Positions 22,324-35,380 of a stretch of 64,000 nucleotides of DNA are shown here, one piece after another. This DNA is from Glomus cerebriforme. Its lineage: Eukaryota > Glomeromycota > Glomeromycetes > Glomerales > Glomeraceae. Each line of letters begins with the position of its first letter. Within the stretch, counting starts at the first letter, position 1. Under the pieces are notes generated by a model, which saw only the letters and a program-made list of their open reading frames with translations, made no database searches and was not told where the DNA came from. A program made the position numbers and the translations under genes. Location of the stretch: assembly GCA_003550305.1 (NCBI GenBank), contig QKYT01000003.1, positions 451,047 to 515,046 of the forward strand, in the 5' to 3' direction.

Positions 22324-24681
22324 TTATAATTTCCAGATATCATCATTCCAAATATTCTTTTCCAAAGATTTCATTGATGTACTAAGATAACTTGCACGGT
22401 TCGAACGAAGAGGATCATCATTTTCATCATATTCGTCTGATACAGTTTCTTCTTTTACCGTTTCATTACTTCCATTAATTTGTAAAGGTTGTAAAGTATT
22501 ATTAAAAGTAGTTGGTATTTGAACAAATGGATCTCTCATTGATATAGATGAATATGGTTGCATCGTTGTAGATTTATTCGATGAGGCGGGAAGGGATGTC
22601 CCTAACCTGTCAGCATACCTCTCGTAACGCTTTCCGTATCCGTCAGGAACTTCCTTAATGAGATCAATACAACCTTCTCTAAACGGTGGAAGATCGCTCA
22701 ATTGTCGTTCTTTTCTTACAGGTTTTACATTTAACCCATTTTCAATATCTTCCTCTGAATCCGTACCAAAAATATTCTGTGCTTTACCTTTGCCCTTTCG
22801 ATTTCTTTTAGACATGGTACGTTTCCTCTTTGGTTTCGGTCGACTAGATTGCTCATTCGTATATGAATAAATTACTGGGAAATTATAATCTCCATATTCT
22901 CCTAATTTCCTGCTATGCTCATACATAGCCTCAATCTCATCATCTGTATCTGGATCAGGAAAATTTAAACTCCTTTTATCGTCATCCTGTTCCGATAACA
23001 ATGCTGTTCGTTGATTAGGAAGCCAATATTTTCCAGAACCACCTCCTGTAAATCTTAGACCGGCCATAATTCTTGCAGTCCTACTAGGTCCAATATGTGC
23101 CATGCCTTCAGCAGGTTCAAAAGTTCGATAATTAAATCGTGAACCTCGAATTGTTTCCAAAGTGTCCTCAATTAGATCTTTAAATCCCATACAATCTTTG
23201 AAGGCATATTTAATTGGCATACGACCTGATTGAATGTTTGGTTCAATATAGTCTTTATAAGAAAATGCGTAATAATGAGCCAAAGCTGCAAACAACATTT
23301 CAATTGTTATTAAGAAATCCTGAATTGATACCGAGAAACTTTCTGCCGATCCTTCAGCAGCTAAAAAAGATTATAAAAATTGCGTTATTAAAGTAAATTT
23401 AATAATAAAAATACTTTTTAAGAAATTTATAACCTACTATCATGAATAATTCCTAGAGATACAAGAATTGAAAGTGCAAAGCCTTGCCAAAATGAAAAGA
23501 AAATGACAGCTTTTACACATAGGAATTTTGGCACAGGTCTTTTGATAAAAAAAAAATATATATATATTATTATTGTTGGTTATTAATTAAATTTTATAAA
23601 GTGAAGTAATAAACAAAGACGTCAGAAAAACTCACCGATATGGCTTCAAATCATCCTTAGTACAAACATAGAAAATTATTAAACAATAAAAACATAACGA
23701 ACAGCTAACATTATATATCAAAGAAATCCATATGTAACCGTTTTTAATCTCGATATGACCTTCTCCGTAAGTGTCGGCCCACTTTAATATCATTGTGAGG
23801 ACTGTTATAATCGGTTTCGTATATACATATTGAAGAATACCACGTTTAAGAAACAAGAAAGCGTAAGGATCTCCAATATCTATCTCTTTAATAAAAATAT
23901 TGACAGGAAAAAGATGAGGCGTTGGAGGGCGTCCATGTAATAAAATCAACAATGACCTTTCACCACCCAAGTAATTCACAAGCAAGTTGAAAAAACAATA
24001 TATTACAAATGCCTGACCAAATCAATTGAAAATTTAACAAGATTAACATAATTTGATTTCTAAAGTTAAAATATAATGAATTCCTAACTAACCTCGTACA
24101 TATCCCTTATACCATCAACGTAAAATGCTGCACTAGTTGATGCCAAACTAATGTACGACGAAATTGCGTAAATCGGCACCCTTTAAAAGATCGATAAATT
24201 AAATTTATTACAATATATTTCTTTAAAATTATGTTGAAGAAATGGATATATAACTTACATTATTATTATTCTCACTACATATCTTTGTAAGGACTAGTAA
24301 ATTATAAGAAAAAATAAATAAAATAAATAAATAAATAAATAAATAATCGAAAACTTAATGAAAAAAGTAGATATTCGTTTCTCGTCCACTTCGCCTAAAA
24401 CTCCAAAGGTTAACTTATAGATTTTTTTTTTTGATAAATTATATATTCAACTTTTTTTTTTCTATAACTTTTTTCAATTATAAAGAACGTACCGGTTTCC
24501 TGTAGTTTTTGAGGTGTGACAAAACAGAGAATATTGACAAAGTTGTGGCTAAAAGGGCAAATAAAGCGGCGATAGCCCGTACCGAGTAGGGATTTTGAAA
24601 CTTTTCTGAAGATCCACCACCTCCAACATCCTTTATATCCCCCTCCAGCAGCAAAGTCTCTGCTATCGAAAGCTCCAGCAT
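22324..24681 (-). CDS. TMEM184/OST-alpha-like multi-spanning membrane protein
   Basis: Six exons on the minus strand (24493-24681, 24259-24293, 24093-24180, 23636-24012, 23438-23538, 22324-23360) give 608 residues. The first membrane segment follows a Gly-rich lumenal N-terminus (NPYSVRAIAALFALL). Family hallmarks are RKPSLQRYVVRIIIMVPIYAI, ASTSAAFYVDGIRDMYEAFVI, the loop YLGGERSLL and the terminal PVPKFLCVKAVIFFSFWQ. Helix 7 is followed by a long, charged cytosolic tail (SKRNRKGKGKA). TMEM184/DUF300 proteins occur widely at the vacuole, lysosome or endosome. The relative OST-alpha carries organic solutes, but transport by this protein is unproven. The 5' region is separated by 3.2 kb of repeats from the next feature. 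Confidence 0.9.
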
Positions 24682-27600
24682 ATTGTTAATATAATTCAGT
24701 CTTAAACTCTATAATAGAAAAAGAATGTTAAAAAATGTGATTGATTTTCATGGCGCATAGACTACCCTGAAAAAACTGGCTGCAGCAAAAAGAGTACAAT
24801 CAGAGAATAAATTTACCCCTGAATAGATCAAAATTTATTGGGAGTCGAAATTATTCTTTATAACAAGTTATTTTCGTGATTTTATTGGTTGATAATAGAC
24901 AAAGTGAATTTTTATATTTATGAATATGAGATTATGTATAAGAAAATGAAATATTATTTGCGTTTAATAATGAAAATGATTAAAAAACAAAATTGATCAT
25001 AAACTTTTCGAATTAAGATGTGATAATTGTGATAATGATCAGGTCAATTATTTTTAATGATCAAAACTTTCACAAATCTCAATTTCATATAACAGATAAC
25101 ACATTGCAATCCTTTTTTTAAATAAGCCAAAACTTCGGTTATAAACATTAAAATTATTTGAAAATTCTCAAATAATCTAGAAAATAAAAATATTTTTTCT
25201 GAAATTGAAGTTGAGATTTTAAGATAATTATCCATTTATAAAGTTAGGAATTTAAAAACAATTAGTTTTTGGTGCTAAAGGTTAAAAATAAAGGATTTTG
25301 CTAAAGATTACCACTGGACTAATTATCACTACTTAATTCCGGCCGAAAATTATAATTTTGGCCAAAGTTAAAAAAAAAATACTTGTTAAAATTTTGAAAA
25401 TTTGGCTAAAAAAAAATTTTTTTAACTCAAAAAAAAACAATAAAATATCATTTTATTTGTAAAATCAAATTTTTGCATTTTTTTTTAAAACTATTTAAAC
25501 AATACTTTTTAATCTATAAGAAACTTATTTTACTCATAAATTTACATATAATAATAGTATTTATCATTATATTATAATTAAATTAATATTTCAGTTGAGT
25601 ATAGGGATAATTCTTTCTGCTGATCCCTACATCTATTTCTTCCAAGAAGTTTGGAAAAGAAAAGTTGTGCTTTTTGCCATTTTGCACTAAGAAAACAGTT
25701 TTTTAGTCTTAGGAAAGTTGTTCTATGCTGCTAGAATTAACTAAAAAGCTTTAGAAAGTACAAATAATAGTCTTTAGTTTACTAAATTTCTTTACAAGTT
25801 AGGTTCACAATAACTTTTAGTTATCTATGTCTTATTTTAAGTTGATATCTGAAGGGCCATTTGGTATTCTAAAGTACCTTTTACAAGCATAAAATGGAAA
25901 AGTAAAACTTGTTGTTGCTTTTGGTAAACCTAAAAATAGGCCTAGCATGAAGTTTTTTTAGAAGTAAAGCATTTTTCATAGAGTTGATGTATGGGCTTGG
26001 TGTAGCAGAAAGAGTCTTTTCTGTTATATGAATTTGGTAAAAATTTTTCTTTTTTTTTTTAATTTTATAATTCATTTTGTGAATGTGTAGAAAAATGCAT
26101 CAGTTTTTGAAATATTTGTAAATAGTAGTATAAAAGGCATAAATAATATGAAATCCAATTGGAAAGGATATTATATATTAAAATAGAAAATGTTTTTGAC
26201 CTTATAATTTACTATTTTTTAGAGTAGTACTTCAGGCAAGAAGTAGGAAGGTACTGAAAAATTAATTGATAGTCAATTATCCCTATTGGTGATTGGTTTT
26301 CTTATTGTTACGTTTTCCTAATTTTTTGTTTCACACTAATTTCGTTAGCCTCTTAAGGTGACGTAACATGTTGTTATTAGAAAAAAAAAGTTAAAAAGAT
26401 AGGTAAAGATATGAGATGCATGGTTGAGGTGCATTAATGTAAATATTAGGTTTAGGTGGTTATTAGTAAGATATTTTTCTCTTTGCAATAGGTATATCAA
26501 GATGAAAATTCTTTTTAAAAGATGAATAAATGAGCTGTAAAAGTCTCATGTAAGCAGTTATCTTGATTCAGTCAGTGGTTCAAAATGGTCAGATTTGTAC
26601 CATTAGAAATTGGTCTATTTCAAAGGAATACTACTAAAAAAAGCAAGATATCTGGTAATGGATTACAAATGAGACAGTATAAGCAATCATTTCAATTTAT
26701 CTGAAGCATCTGTAATGTGATTAGAAATTGATTTGATAGGGTAGAAAAATAGAGGTACTTCTGTAATTTTTTCTTTCTTATATGTTTTAGTTATAGTTCT
26801 TTTAGATAATTTTATTTAAGGGAAGATTCAAGTAGACTGGTTAAAGGAATTATTTTTTTGGTACTAACACTAAAATATAGAAAAAAATGAGGGTATATTA
26901 TAGATTTATTCTTTTTATGTTTTCTGATTATGTGCATTGTATTATCTAAAAAATAAAAAGAATTTATACTGACTTAATTTCAAAAAAAAAAAAAATTAAT
27001 ATTTCAGTTAAAAATTTTGAAAATTAAAAAAATATTTTTATATATAGTATTAATAATTATTATTGGTAATATTTAGCAATTTTCTAAAATAAAAATATAA
27101 GAAAATTTATTTCTTATCCAAAATAAAATCAGTTATTATTTATTTCATCCAAAATATTTATTACATTACATGTTTAATATTATGAAATAGCATCTAAGAT
27201 AGAATTTGTTTAGAATAGGATTGTATGCATCATATCTAAAGAGATAATAAAGGTATTAAACTATTCCAAGTGTCAATTAGTCAACTGAAAAATCATCTAT
27301 TAGTAGTCTATCTTTCCTCTGGCCTCCTGTAATATATAGAAAATCTTGTTGTTCTGTGTTGATCTATTCGTTTACTATAGTCTTGTATATTTTTTAGGAA
27401 ATGTCAGACAAAATTTATATTCCTTTTTTAATTATATATTTTTTTCTTATTTTATGATGACAAGAAATGGAATTTCTCAAAAAAATTAACAAATTACTTC
27501 CAACAGTTTGAGCTTCATTACCAAACTGAACAAAAATTTAAATTGATTGAAAGTTAAAAGAAATTTGAGTTGGCTAAGATCGAATATATAAAAGTACTGG

Positions 27601-27890
27601 TTTATTATTTTATGCTACTATTTGTATTATCTGTACTAAATATTTTTATATATTTATATTACAGGTTACCCAATTGCAGAATAATACAATATCTGTAATG
27701 AATATTCATCAGCATATTACCAATAGTTTCAAGAAATTTAGCAAAGTAATTAAAAATAACCAGAAGAAACTGAAAACTATAGAAGAGGTACCAATTATCT
27801 TATGATTAGTTTCTCTAATAATGAACGTCAAACCAGACTAAGCAAACTTTTCTTTATAAACAAATAGAGAAAAATAGATGATGATAAAAA
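24682..27890. other. AT-rich gene-poor region
   Basis: No convincing gene. The ORFs are short and lack any recognisable domain. A 17-bp direct repeat AAATTAATATTTCAGTT occurs near 25580 and 26993. The 12-mer ATAGGGATAATT at about 25602 recurs inverted near 26270, perhaps the ends of an eroded insertion of about 0.7 kb. Exon-like fragments at 27664-27787 (coiled-coil-like, K/N-rich) precede the acidic ORF below. Confidence 0.5.
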
Positions 27891-28244
27891 TCCTTAACCA
27901 ATTTTTCATGTACATATTCCTCCTTCACACATTGTCATTCCTCTTCATCTATCACGAAATTTAAACACCAAATATTTTCTTCAAATTCCATCATTTCTCC
28001 TACCACAAGAAGTGAAAGTGAAGAAACTGATAATGATGATTTTGATGCAGATATTCGAGACCCTAAAAATTTCACATTTGATGAATTTATAGATGAAAAG
28101 GATGAATATATGGATTATGATTGTATGGATGATAATGATGATGATCAAGAAAGAGTTTTCTTGAACAACTCAGATGGATTTAATAATGTTTATAATAATT
28201 CTATAAGTTATTTTTCTTTCCTACCGATTAAGATACTTTTTTAA
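27891..28244 (+). CDS. Possible exon of an unrecognised acidic protein
   Basis: An open frame of 117 codons without its own start, ending TAA at 28242-28244. It encodes an S/T-rich beginning and a strongly acidic part (SESEETDNDDFDADIRDP, then DYDCMDDNDDDQE). Composition is unlike the surrounding AT-rich noise, so it may be the last exon of a multi-exon gene whose earlier exons lie at 27.4-27.8 kb, or debris of a transposon protein. I recognise no family. Confidence 0.25.
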   Translation, partial: SLTNFSCTYSSFTHCHSSSSITKFKHQIFSSNSIISPTTRSESEETDNDDFDADIRDPKNFTFDEFIDEKDEYMDYDCMDDNDDDQERVFLNNSDGFNNVYNNSISYFSFLPIKILF

Positions 28245-28400
28245 TTTTTGCTAATATAAATATAAATGTGGTTGTAATTTAGTATATGTTTCAAGAAATC
28301 AATATCTCTGTATTATTTGCATCATATCATTTAAATACATATCAAATTGCATAGAAATCAGATTTATCAATTAAGATGGATCACTGTGAAATATTGTAAG

Positions 28401-29640
28401 TAGTGTTCTGAATAGTTCTGGTTCAAACTGGGAATTAAACTAAAACTGACTAAAATTCTGGTTCAGTTCAGTTTGATTCCTGAAATTGGAACTGAAAAAT
28501 TCAGTTCATATTGAACTGAAACTTAATAAAAAAGTGAAAAATGTGAAAATTTGAATTATTCGGCATGCATTGATCTATAAAATATGAAATATAGCTTATT
28601 CAAATCATCTCAATGAGACAAATCGAATGGTAGTAAAAGCAAAATTTTAGCATTGATATTTCATTCGCTATCAATAAAAATGTAAATTTCTTTAAGTACG
28701 ATTTGCTGATGTAGTATCAATGCTAGAAACATGAATTTAGTGTTATTCGACGCGTCTCGATGAGATGATTCCTATGAGCTATAAAATATCAACATTGAAT
28801 CACTAAAAGAGGAGTAAACTCAACAGTTCCAAAAATTCAGAATTTTAAATTTCAAAAGTTTCAAAATGCTGACTCCGATATTATATTTGATATTGTACAC
28901 CATCCAGTAATCCAAATTTGATAAAATGTAGCTTGTTGAAATCGTCTATTCAAAGCACAGTGAATGGTACTAAATTCAGATCTCTAGCAGTGATATATCA
29001 ATGGCTAATTATATCCTAATGCTTTTATCTAATACATCATTAATGGCGATTGATGAATTAATTCCAGAATATTAATTTTAGTATCATTCGATGCGTCTTA
29101 AATAAACAATTCCAATAAGCTATGTTTTATCAAATTTGGATCACTGGATGGTGCACAATATCAAATATAAAGTCAGAGTCAGCATTTTGAAATTTTTGAA
29201 ATTTAAAATTTTGAATTTTTGGAACCATTAAGTTTACTTCTCTTCTAGTAATCCAATATTGACGTTTTATAGCTCATTGGAATCATCTCATCGAGACACG
29301 TCAAATGACATTAAATACATATTTCTAGCATCGATACATTGTCAGCAAATCATACTTAAAGAAATTTACGTGTTTATCAATAGCGAATGAAATATCAATG
29401 CTAGAATTTTGCTTTTACCACCATTCAATTTGTCTTATTAAGATAATTTGAATGAGCTATAGTTTATATTTTATAGATTAGTGCATGCCAAATTATTCAA
29501 ATTTTCATATTTTTCACTTTTTTATTAAATTTCAGTTCGATCTGAACTGAATTTTTCAGTTCCAGTTTCAGAAACTGAACCAAACTGAAGTTTTCAGTTC
29601 GATCTAAGAACCAAACTAATCCAAACCATTTGGAACACTA
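28401..29640. mobile_element. 1240-bp foldback element with 8-bp target duplication
   Basis: The ends are TAGTGTTC (28401) and GAACACTA (29640). They are flanked on both sides by the same 8 bp, ATTGTAAG (28393-28400 and 29641-29648), the target-site length of hAT transposons. The two halves are imperfect inverted repeats of about 600 bp meeting near 29020. The terminal ~150 bp are rich in GTTCAGTT/AACTGAAC. Inside, a ~50-bp module around TCTCnATGAGAC recurs about six times in alternating orientation. No ORF is present: a non-autonomous element able to form a huge hairpin. Confidence 0.85.
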
Positions 29641-29648
29641 ATTGTAAG

Positions 29649-30708
29649 TTAGATTTTAAGAATACATTTCTGTGAGAATTATCATTAATATGTGTTTGTT
29701 AAAAATCTTAGGAGTTTATCTTACATTCTGCTATTGTAAGCCAACAACTTCTTAAACCTTCAAATTTCAGAGATACTTTGGAAAAACATATGCAGTAAAG
29801 ACAAAAGTAGCACCAGGTATTAGAGCATTATTTCAAGAATATATTGAGATATTATTACTTTATTTATTATTAATATATCAAATTTTGAAAACCTATATAT
29901 CATAAATTTTTATATTATTATTTTGTCATATTAGATTACGCTTGATAAGGACCTTGGATTGGAAGAGGCAGAAAAGACTATAGAGAGATCATTTGTGAAA
30001 TATTTTCAGGATACTATCAATCAAAAAAAGTTTGAAGTCATATGATTTATATTTTTACAGCTATAGGCTAAAACTTATGATATTTTTTATCTGTTTTTCT
30101 TAACTGTCTAATTAACATTTTTTTATTTATTCTACAAGGTTAGAAATATTCTTATTAATCCACTAAATGATCTTCTTAGTGAAGGTACTTTGACTATTAA
30201 ATTTTATATATATATGTAAATTGTTGATTTAAAAATGATTATTTTTTAATTTATATATCTTTCTTTATAAAATTATCTTATTTTATTTTTAATATAATAA
30301 TGGTAAATATAATAAAGGTTTATTTTTATGTAATCACAATTATTATACTCCTATATAATTACCAATTTTGATATAATAGACCTGATAATTATAGAGAAAG
30401 TTTGACTATATACTATATTATTGCAGTTTTCAAAAAAATTGATTTGCATGAAATTTACTAAAATTAAATTTTAATTTTACCCCTATTTTTAAGTAATGTA
30501 AAGAACAGTAATATGTAAAAAAAAAATTTCTTTTTTAAAATATAATTTTTTTTTTCATTTATATAAAGAACAGAAGCTAAAAGTTTTATAAAATAAGTTT
30601 TAAATATCCTTTTATATGTTTTTTTATAACTTATAATACATTATTTCCGTGATTATACTCTGTGATTACATGTGATTATAACGATTACAAATGAATATAA
30701 ATAATTAT
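29649..30708. other. Repeat-rich AT spacer with exon-like fragments
   Basis: An exon-like stretch at about 29935-30040 (after TTAG, encoding ITLDKDLGLEEAEKTIERSF) could be coding debris. Otherwise AT-rich. No gene can be supported. Confidence 0.4.
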
Positions 30709-30716
30709 ATTACAAG

Positions 30717-32824
30717 TAGTATTCCACAGATGATTTGGCTGAATTGAATTTGATTTAATTTGATTCAAAATTTTTGAATTATGAATCAAATTTGAATTTC
30801 AGATTTGGATTCAGTATCGAATCTGAATTCAATTTAAATAGATTTGATTCATTTGAATCAAATTCGAATTGAATCTGAATTAGTCAAATTTGAATTAAAT
30901 CCAAATCGAATTTGAATCAAATTTGATTTGATCAAATTATGGCCTTTACTTATTGGTTGTGTAATTCAGATAATCGATTAATAATTTTTTTTTATTAGAA
31001 ATGTTTCTAACATTCTTTGAATTAATTTTATTTGTAGGAATATTCTAGAAATGAAATGGGCACCTGTAAACAAAAGGTAAATGTTTTTTTTGTTTTTCTT
31101 CATTAATTTCATTTAAGAACGTTTCCTAATGTTCTTTTCATGATTTTTTTTATAGGAATACCCCTTGGAGACAAAAGAAGATGAAAGGTAAGTTTCTTTT
31201 AATTTTTTTTGTTACTTTTGTTTAAGAACATTTTCTAACATTTTTTTCACAATTTTTTTTTATAGGAATGCTCTCTGAAAATAAAAGAAGATGAAAAGAT
31301 AAGGTTCATTTTTTTTTTTTGTTAATTTTGTTTAAAAATGTTTCTAATGGTTTTTTTCATGATTTTTTTATATGAATACTTCCTGAAGATAAAAGAAGAT
31401 GAAAGATGGGTTTCTTTTTATTTTTTTTCTTCATTAATTTTGTTTAAGAACATCTTATGGAAATAAAAGGAGGCGAAAGGTGGGTTTCTTTTCATTAATT
31501 TCATTTAAGAATGTTTTTTAACATTCTTTTCATGACTTTTTTTATAGAAATGCCCTCCTGATAAAGAGTATTACTAATGTTCTTTTATTTGAATTTTTTT
31601 GCAGTAACAATCTTTGGAGATATAATAAACTCCAGGAGGCAAAAGATAATAATAAAAACATTAAAGACTTACCTCAGTTTATTAACTGTATCAAAAAAAA
31701 GCAAATCATAAAAATATTTTAAGGCTAGAGTACACAGTATATGTAAATTTGATAATCACGTGATGGAAAATCAATTTTAAAGTAATACAAGAAAATATCA
31801 GTCTGATAAAAAAAAGGCAATATGTGCCAAACCTTTTTCAGATTTTTTTGTAAGCTCTTTGAAACCAATAATATACATCGTAAAAAATTAAAGTTTGTTT
31901 TATTTCGTTAAGATACTTTTATGTTCGTATGAAGTTTAAGAAAACTGCTAATTTTTCAAAAAGTCTGCCAATTTTTTAGTTTGTCCTAAGTGACCATAAC
32001 TAAAACTTTTATATTTTATCAAAAAATCATTATAAAAACCAAAAAGTAAGTTTATTTTATTTGTTTTTTTTCTCTTAAATAAAAAAAAGGACAAGAAAGT
32101 TATTTACTATAATATTGTTTATATATTATATTATAATTATTATTTCTGAGTTAACGAAATATTTTTGTTTTTTAAAATATATTAAAATATGAAATATTCA
32201 GAAGAAAAGATATGCTGTAAGTGCCTGTAATTATGTAACTAGTAATGCTAGATTAATTAGATTAAACATCATATTAGTTTACTTTTATTATAGCAAAATT
32301 ATTAATTATAAATGTANTTTACTATAAAAAGNACTCTNNAAGAAGTAATTAGATTTTGTGGCATTTTTTTAATAGAAATTATCGATTTTACTTTATTCTT
32401 TATTAAATTTTATGTTCATTTCGATTTGTATAAAATTTTCGTTTATGCAGATTATTTGCATGTGACATAAATTAGCCACAATGATTAATAAAAAATTACA
32501 TATAGTGTATACTCTATCCTTAAGTTATACGTGTTTAATAGATAAATAAATAAATAATCACATTGATTAGCCAATCAAATTTAAAATAACGAATCATGTA
32601 ATAGAGTGCATTTGAATGCAAGTACATTTAAATTTGAATTATACATTTAATTAATTTAATTATAATTTTATAAATTACAAAATTTTTAATCTGCATGAAT
32701 CTGAATCAAATCAAATCTGAATTAGTTTGATTTGATTCATTTAAATTTTGAATCAAATTTAATTTGATCAAATTAAATTCAAATCTGATTCAATTCAATT
32801 CAATTCAATTCGTACAGAATACTA
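30717..32824. mobile_element. 2108-bp hAT-like element with 8-bp target duplication
   Basis: TAGTATTC at 30717 and GAATACTA ending at 32824 are inverted ends. The flanks carry an identical 8-bp duplication ATTACAAG (30709-30716, 32825-32832). Next to each end is a ~200-bp or ~120-bp stretch of GAATTGAATTTGAT-like repeats in inverted orientation. The interior holds the exon-intron-like tandem array (31038-31620), then AT-rich DNA with several N. No transposase was recognised, so non-autonomous. The duplication and end sequence point to hAT. Confidence 0.8.
31038..31620 (+). repeat. Tandem array of exon-intron-like units, period about 110 bp
   Basis: About six degenerate units. Each has a pyrimidine-rich tract ending TATAG, a ~32-40-bp purine-rich segment of the form GAATnCCCTTGGAGACAAAA...GATGAAAG, then a GTAAGT/GGTTTC donor-like sequence and a T-rich spacer. 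Segment starts are about 31038, 31156, 31266, 31373, 31450 and 31548. Units 1-3 have good AG and GT borders; later ones decay. This is either duplicated mini-exons of a gene captured inside the surrounding element or a satellite that mimics exons. Confidence 0.6.
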
Positions 32825-32832
32825 ATTACAAG

Positions 32833-35380
32833 TAAGTAAACTTTTATTTAATAATTTTGATTAAAATAACTTTTAAAACATATATATTGTTATTTTTTAA
32901 AGATTTTAAAAGTGAATTATTATTATTTTATTTTTTGTTTTAGAATTTTTTATTGATTTTTTTTATTANATTACNTTAAAATATTAACATTTNATTATTT
33001 ATTACAATTTAGATTATTTTTAATATAAATATAATATATGTCTAGATGTCAAGTTTATAATTATCTATAATAAAGATTTATTTAATCATGTTTAACTTTG
33101 TAAATTTAAGAAATAAATTATAATGAAATTTTTTTTTCATTAAATCGTAATCACATGATTAAAAATATTGGTTTTATTAGCTAATTTATTTATGACATAT
33201 TGTCAAATAATTTTGTTAGCTTAATTTGTATATAATATGTTTGTATTATGAATATTTATTGCAAATTTTTATGCAAATCATTTTTTTTGAAAATTGCAAT
33301 AATTTATATGAAATTCTGTATTAGGAATATATTCTAAGAAAACTGTTTTAAATTTTCTTGAAGTTATATTTTTAAATTTAGATAAAAATATAGTAAAGAT
33401 GTAAATGAGAGCTCATATAATTTTGAGTTTTATTTTTTAACTATTAAATTATCTTCTCTAATTTATAGGATTTCATATAAATCAATTCATAATATGATAT
33501 AATCTAATTAATTTTTATAATCAAAAACATTTTTTACAAATATTTTATATTTTATATATTTAATATAGATGATTTTTTTTATTATAACAAGGGTAATGAT
33601 ATTTACAAAATAAAAAAAAATTACTAAAATCAGATTATTAGATTACAAGATAGATTTTTTGAATCTTATAAGTCAAGATTGAATTGAATTATCAAAATCT
33701 TAATTCAATCTGATCTATATAGAATATTATCTCCAATTGACAAAAATGTAATCATGATATAACTTGTAAATCACTTGACTTTAAATTTCATAATGAAGAT
33801 TAAAAAGACTATATTAGTTATATAAAAGAAAAACTTATTGGTTATATTGAGAAAATTAAAAAGTATAGTTTCGATCATAACATTATTATTAGAAAACTTC
33901 ATTATAAATATTTTTTCTGAACCATTTTAATTGTATATTTAATTTGGATTCTATAATAAATGCATTATAGTTTCTTGGGAATTTTTTTAAGAAAATAAAA
34001 AAAATGATAAAGAGACTTGATACTAACTGGATGCTATAAATTGTAGATTCTGATAGAGGAAATGTTATTAAAATTAAAGATAGTATGTGTAAAATTTACT
34101 TTTTTATAATTATTTATTTTCTTTCAAATTTTAAACACTATATCTTTTCTGTTAAAAAGACAAGAAAAAGAAAAAGAAGAGCTTAAAAAAGAAGAATCAT
34201 TAATTATAGTTTAATTAGCTGATACAAAAGATTTTAATTTATAAAAAAAAAAAAAATTATTATAGGATTTTTCTTACTTATTCTTATAATAGTAATTATT
34301 TTTTAATTATAAACTTTATTAATTTTTGCAAATATTAAGCTACTTTAGAATTATTCAATTGGTATTTTTGGTCTCAAATTTATTGTTTAGCATAATCCAA
34401 TCAGATATAAATTACTATAAAAAAAAACTGAACAGTCATCCCTCTATATAATCATACCCCTTGGGACTGAAAAAAAAAGATGTGATTATAAAAAACCTAT
34501 ATGATGTGACTATAGAAGAGGTTTTTTTTAATAATATTATTAGTAACTTGGGCCAAGCATAAATGTGTTTATAAGGGAAATATGACTAAACAGAGGATGC
34601 CTATAGAGAGGAATGACTGTATATCTTTAATATATTTTTTTTAAAATAAAAAAGGAAGAAAGATTGAATTTGTTAATTATCTAATTGATAATAATTTTTG
34701 GAATTTGCTGGAGTTTCTCACATTATAACTTTTTTTTTAATTTATTCAATAATAAAAAAATTCATTTTTTTTTACAATATGATTTTTATTAAGGTGATGT
34801 TATTATGATTGAAAAAGATGGGTTCTTTTAATTATTTTCATAAAGAGAAAAATCACTGAAGCCAAGCAAAAAATGTATTTATAAGACATTGAATGATCAG
34901 AAGGAGGAATGGAGGATGGAAATACTCTTCTTCTATATAGTATCATATTAATCTCAAGGATTAATTATTAATAAAATAAAAGTTTTTTTTTTCAAAATCA
35001 AGTAATCGACTAGATTGTGCACTTTACCAAGTAATATAAATAAATAAACATACAATAAATGCGCAATTATTATAAATTTATGTAAATTATTTCCTAAACT
35101 AATTAATTCATGGTTCAGCGCACCGTGGATTTGGTTTTTGTTTTCCTGTTATTCGATCCCATTCGTTAATTAATTCGATTTTAATTCGATCAATCTTATT
35201 TCCAATTAAAATTTTCCATTCTACATAATTATATTATTTCCCTTTCTTTGTTCCATTTCATGTTTTCCATTTTATTTTCCTTTTTAAGAATACTTTCCTA
35301 TGAGTATTAATCCCATTCGATTTTGAAATAATTATTGTATATACGTTATTGAAAGATTTTATATTTGAAAAATTACTCAT
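32833..35380. other. AT-rich gene-poor region
   Basis: No gene is supported. A purine-rich stretch at 34160-34200 encodes only K/E and lacks context. A 189-bp MITE at 34432-34620 is annotated separately. Fragments near 33660-33740 (AAGTCAAGATTGAATTGAATT) recall the GAATTGAATT repeats at the ends of the 30.7-kb element. Confidence 0.5.
34432..34620. mobile_element. 189-bp MITE with ACAGTCATnCCTCT ends
   Basis: ACAGTCATCCCTCTATAT at 34432 is mirrored by CTATAGAGAGGAATGACTGT ending at 34620. CAGTC-type ends and a TA directly after the right end suggest the Tc1/pogo class; the left flank lacks TA, so a target duplication is not shown. The interior has no ORF. Confidence 0.6.

Noticed and set aside
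25881..26075. 64-codon minus-strand ORF
   Set aside because: K-rich low-complexity frame in AT-rich DNA, no domain, no splice context.
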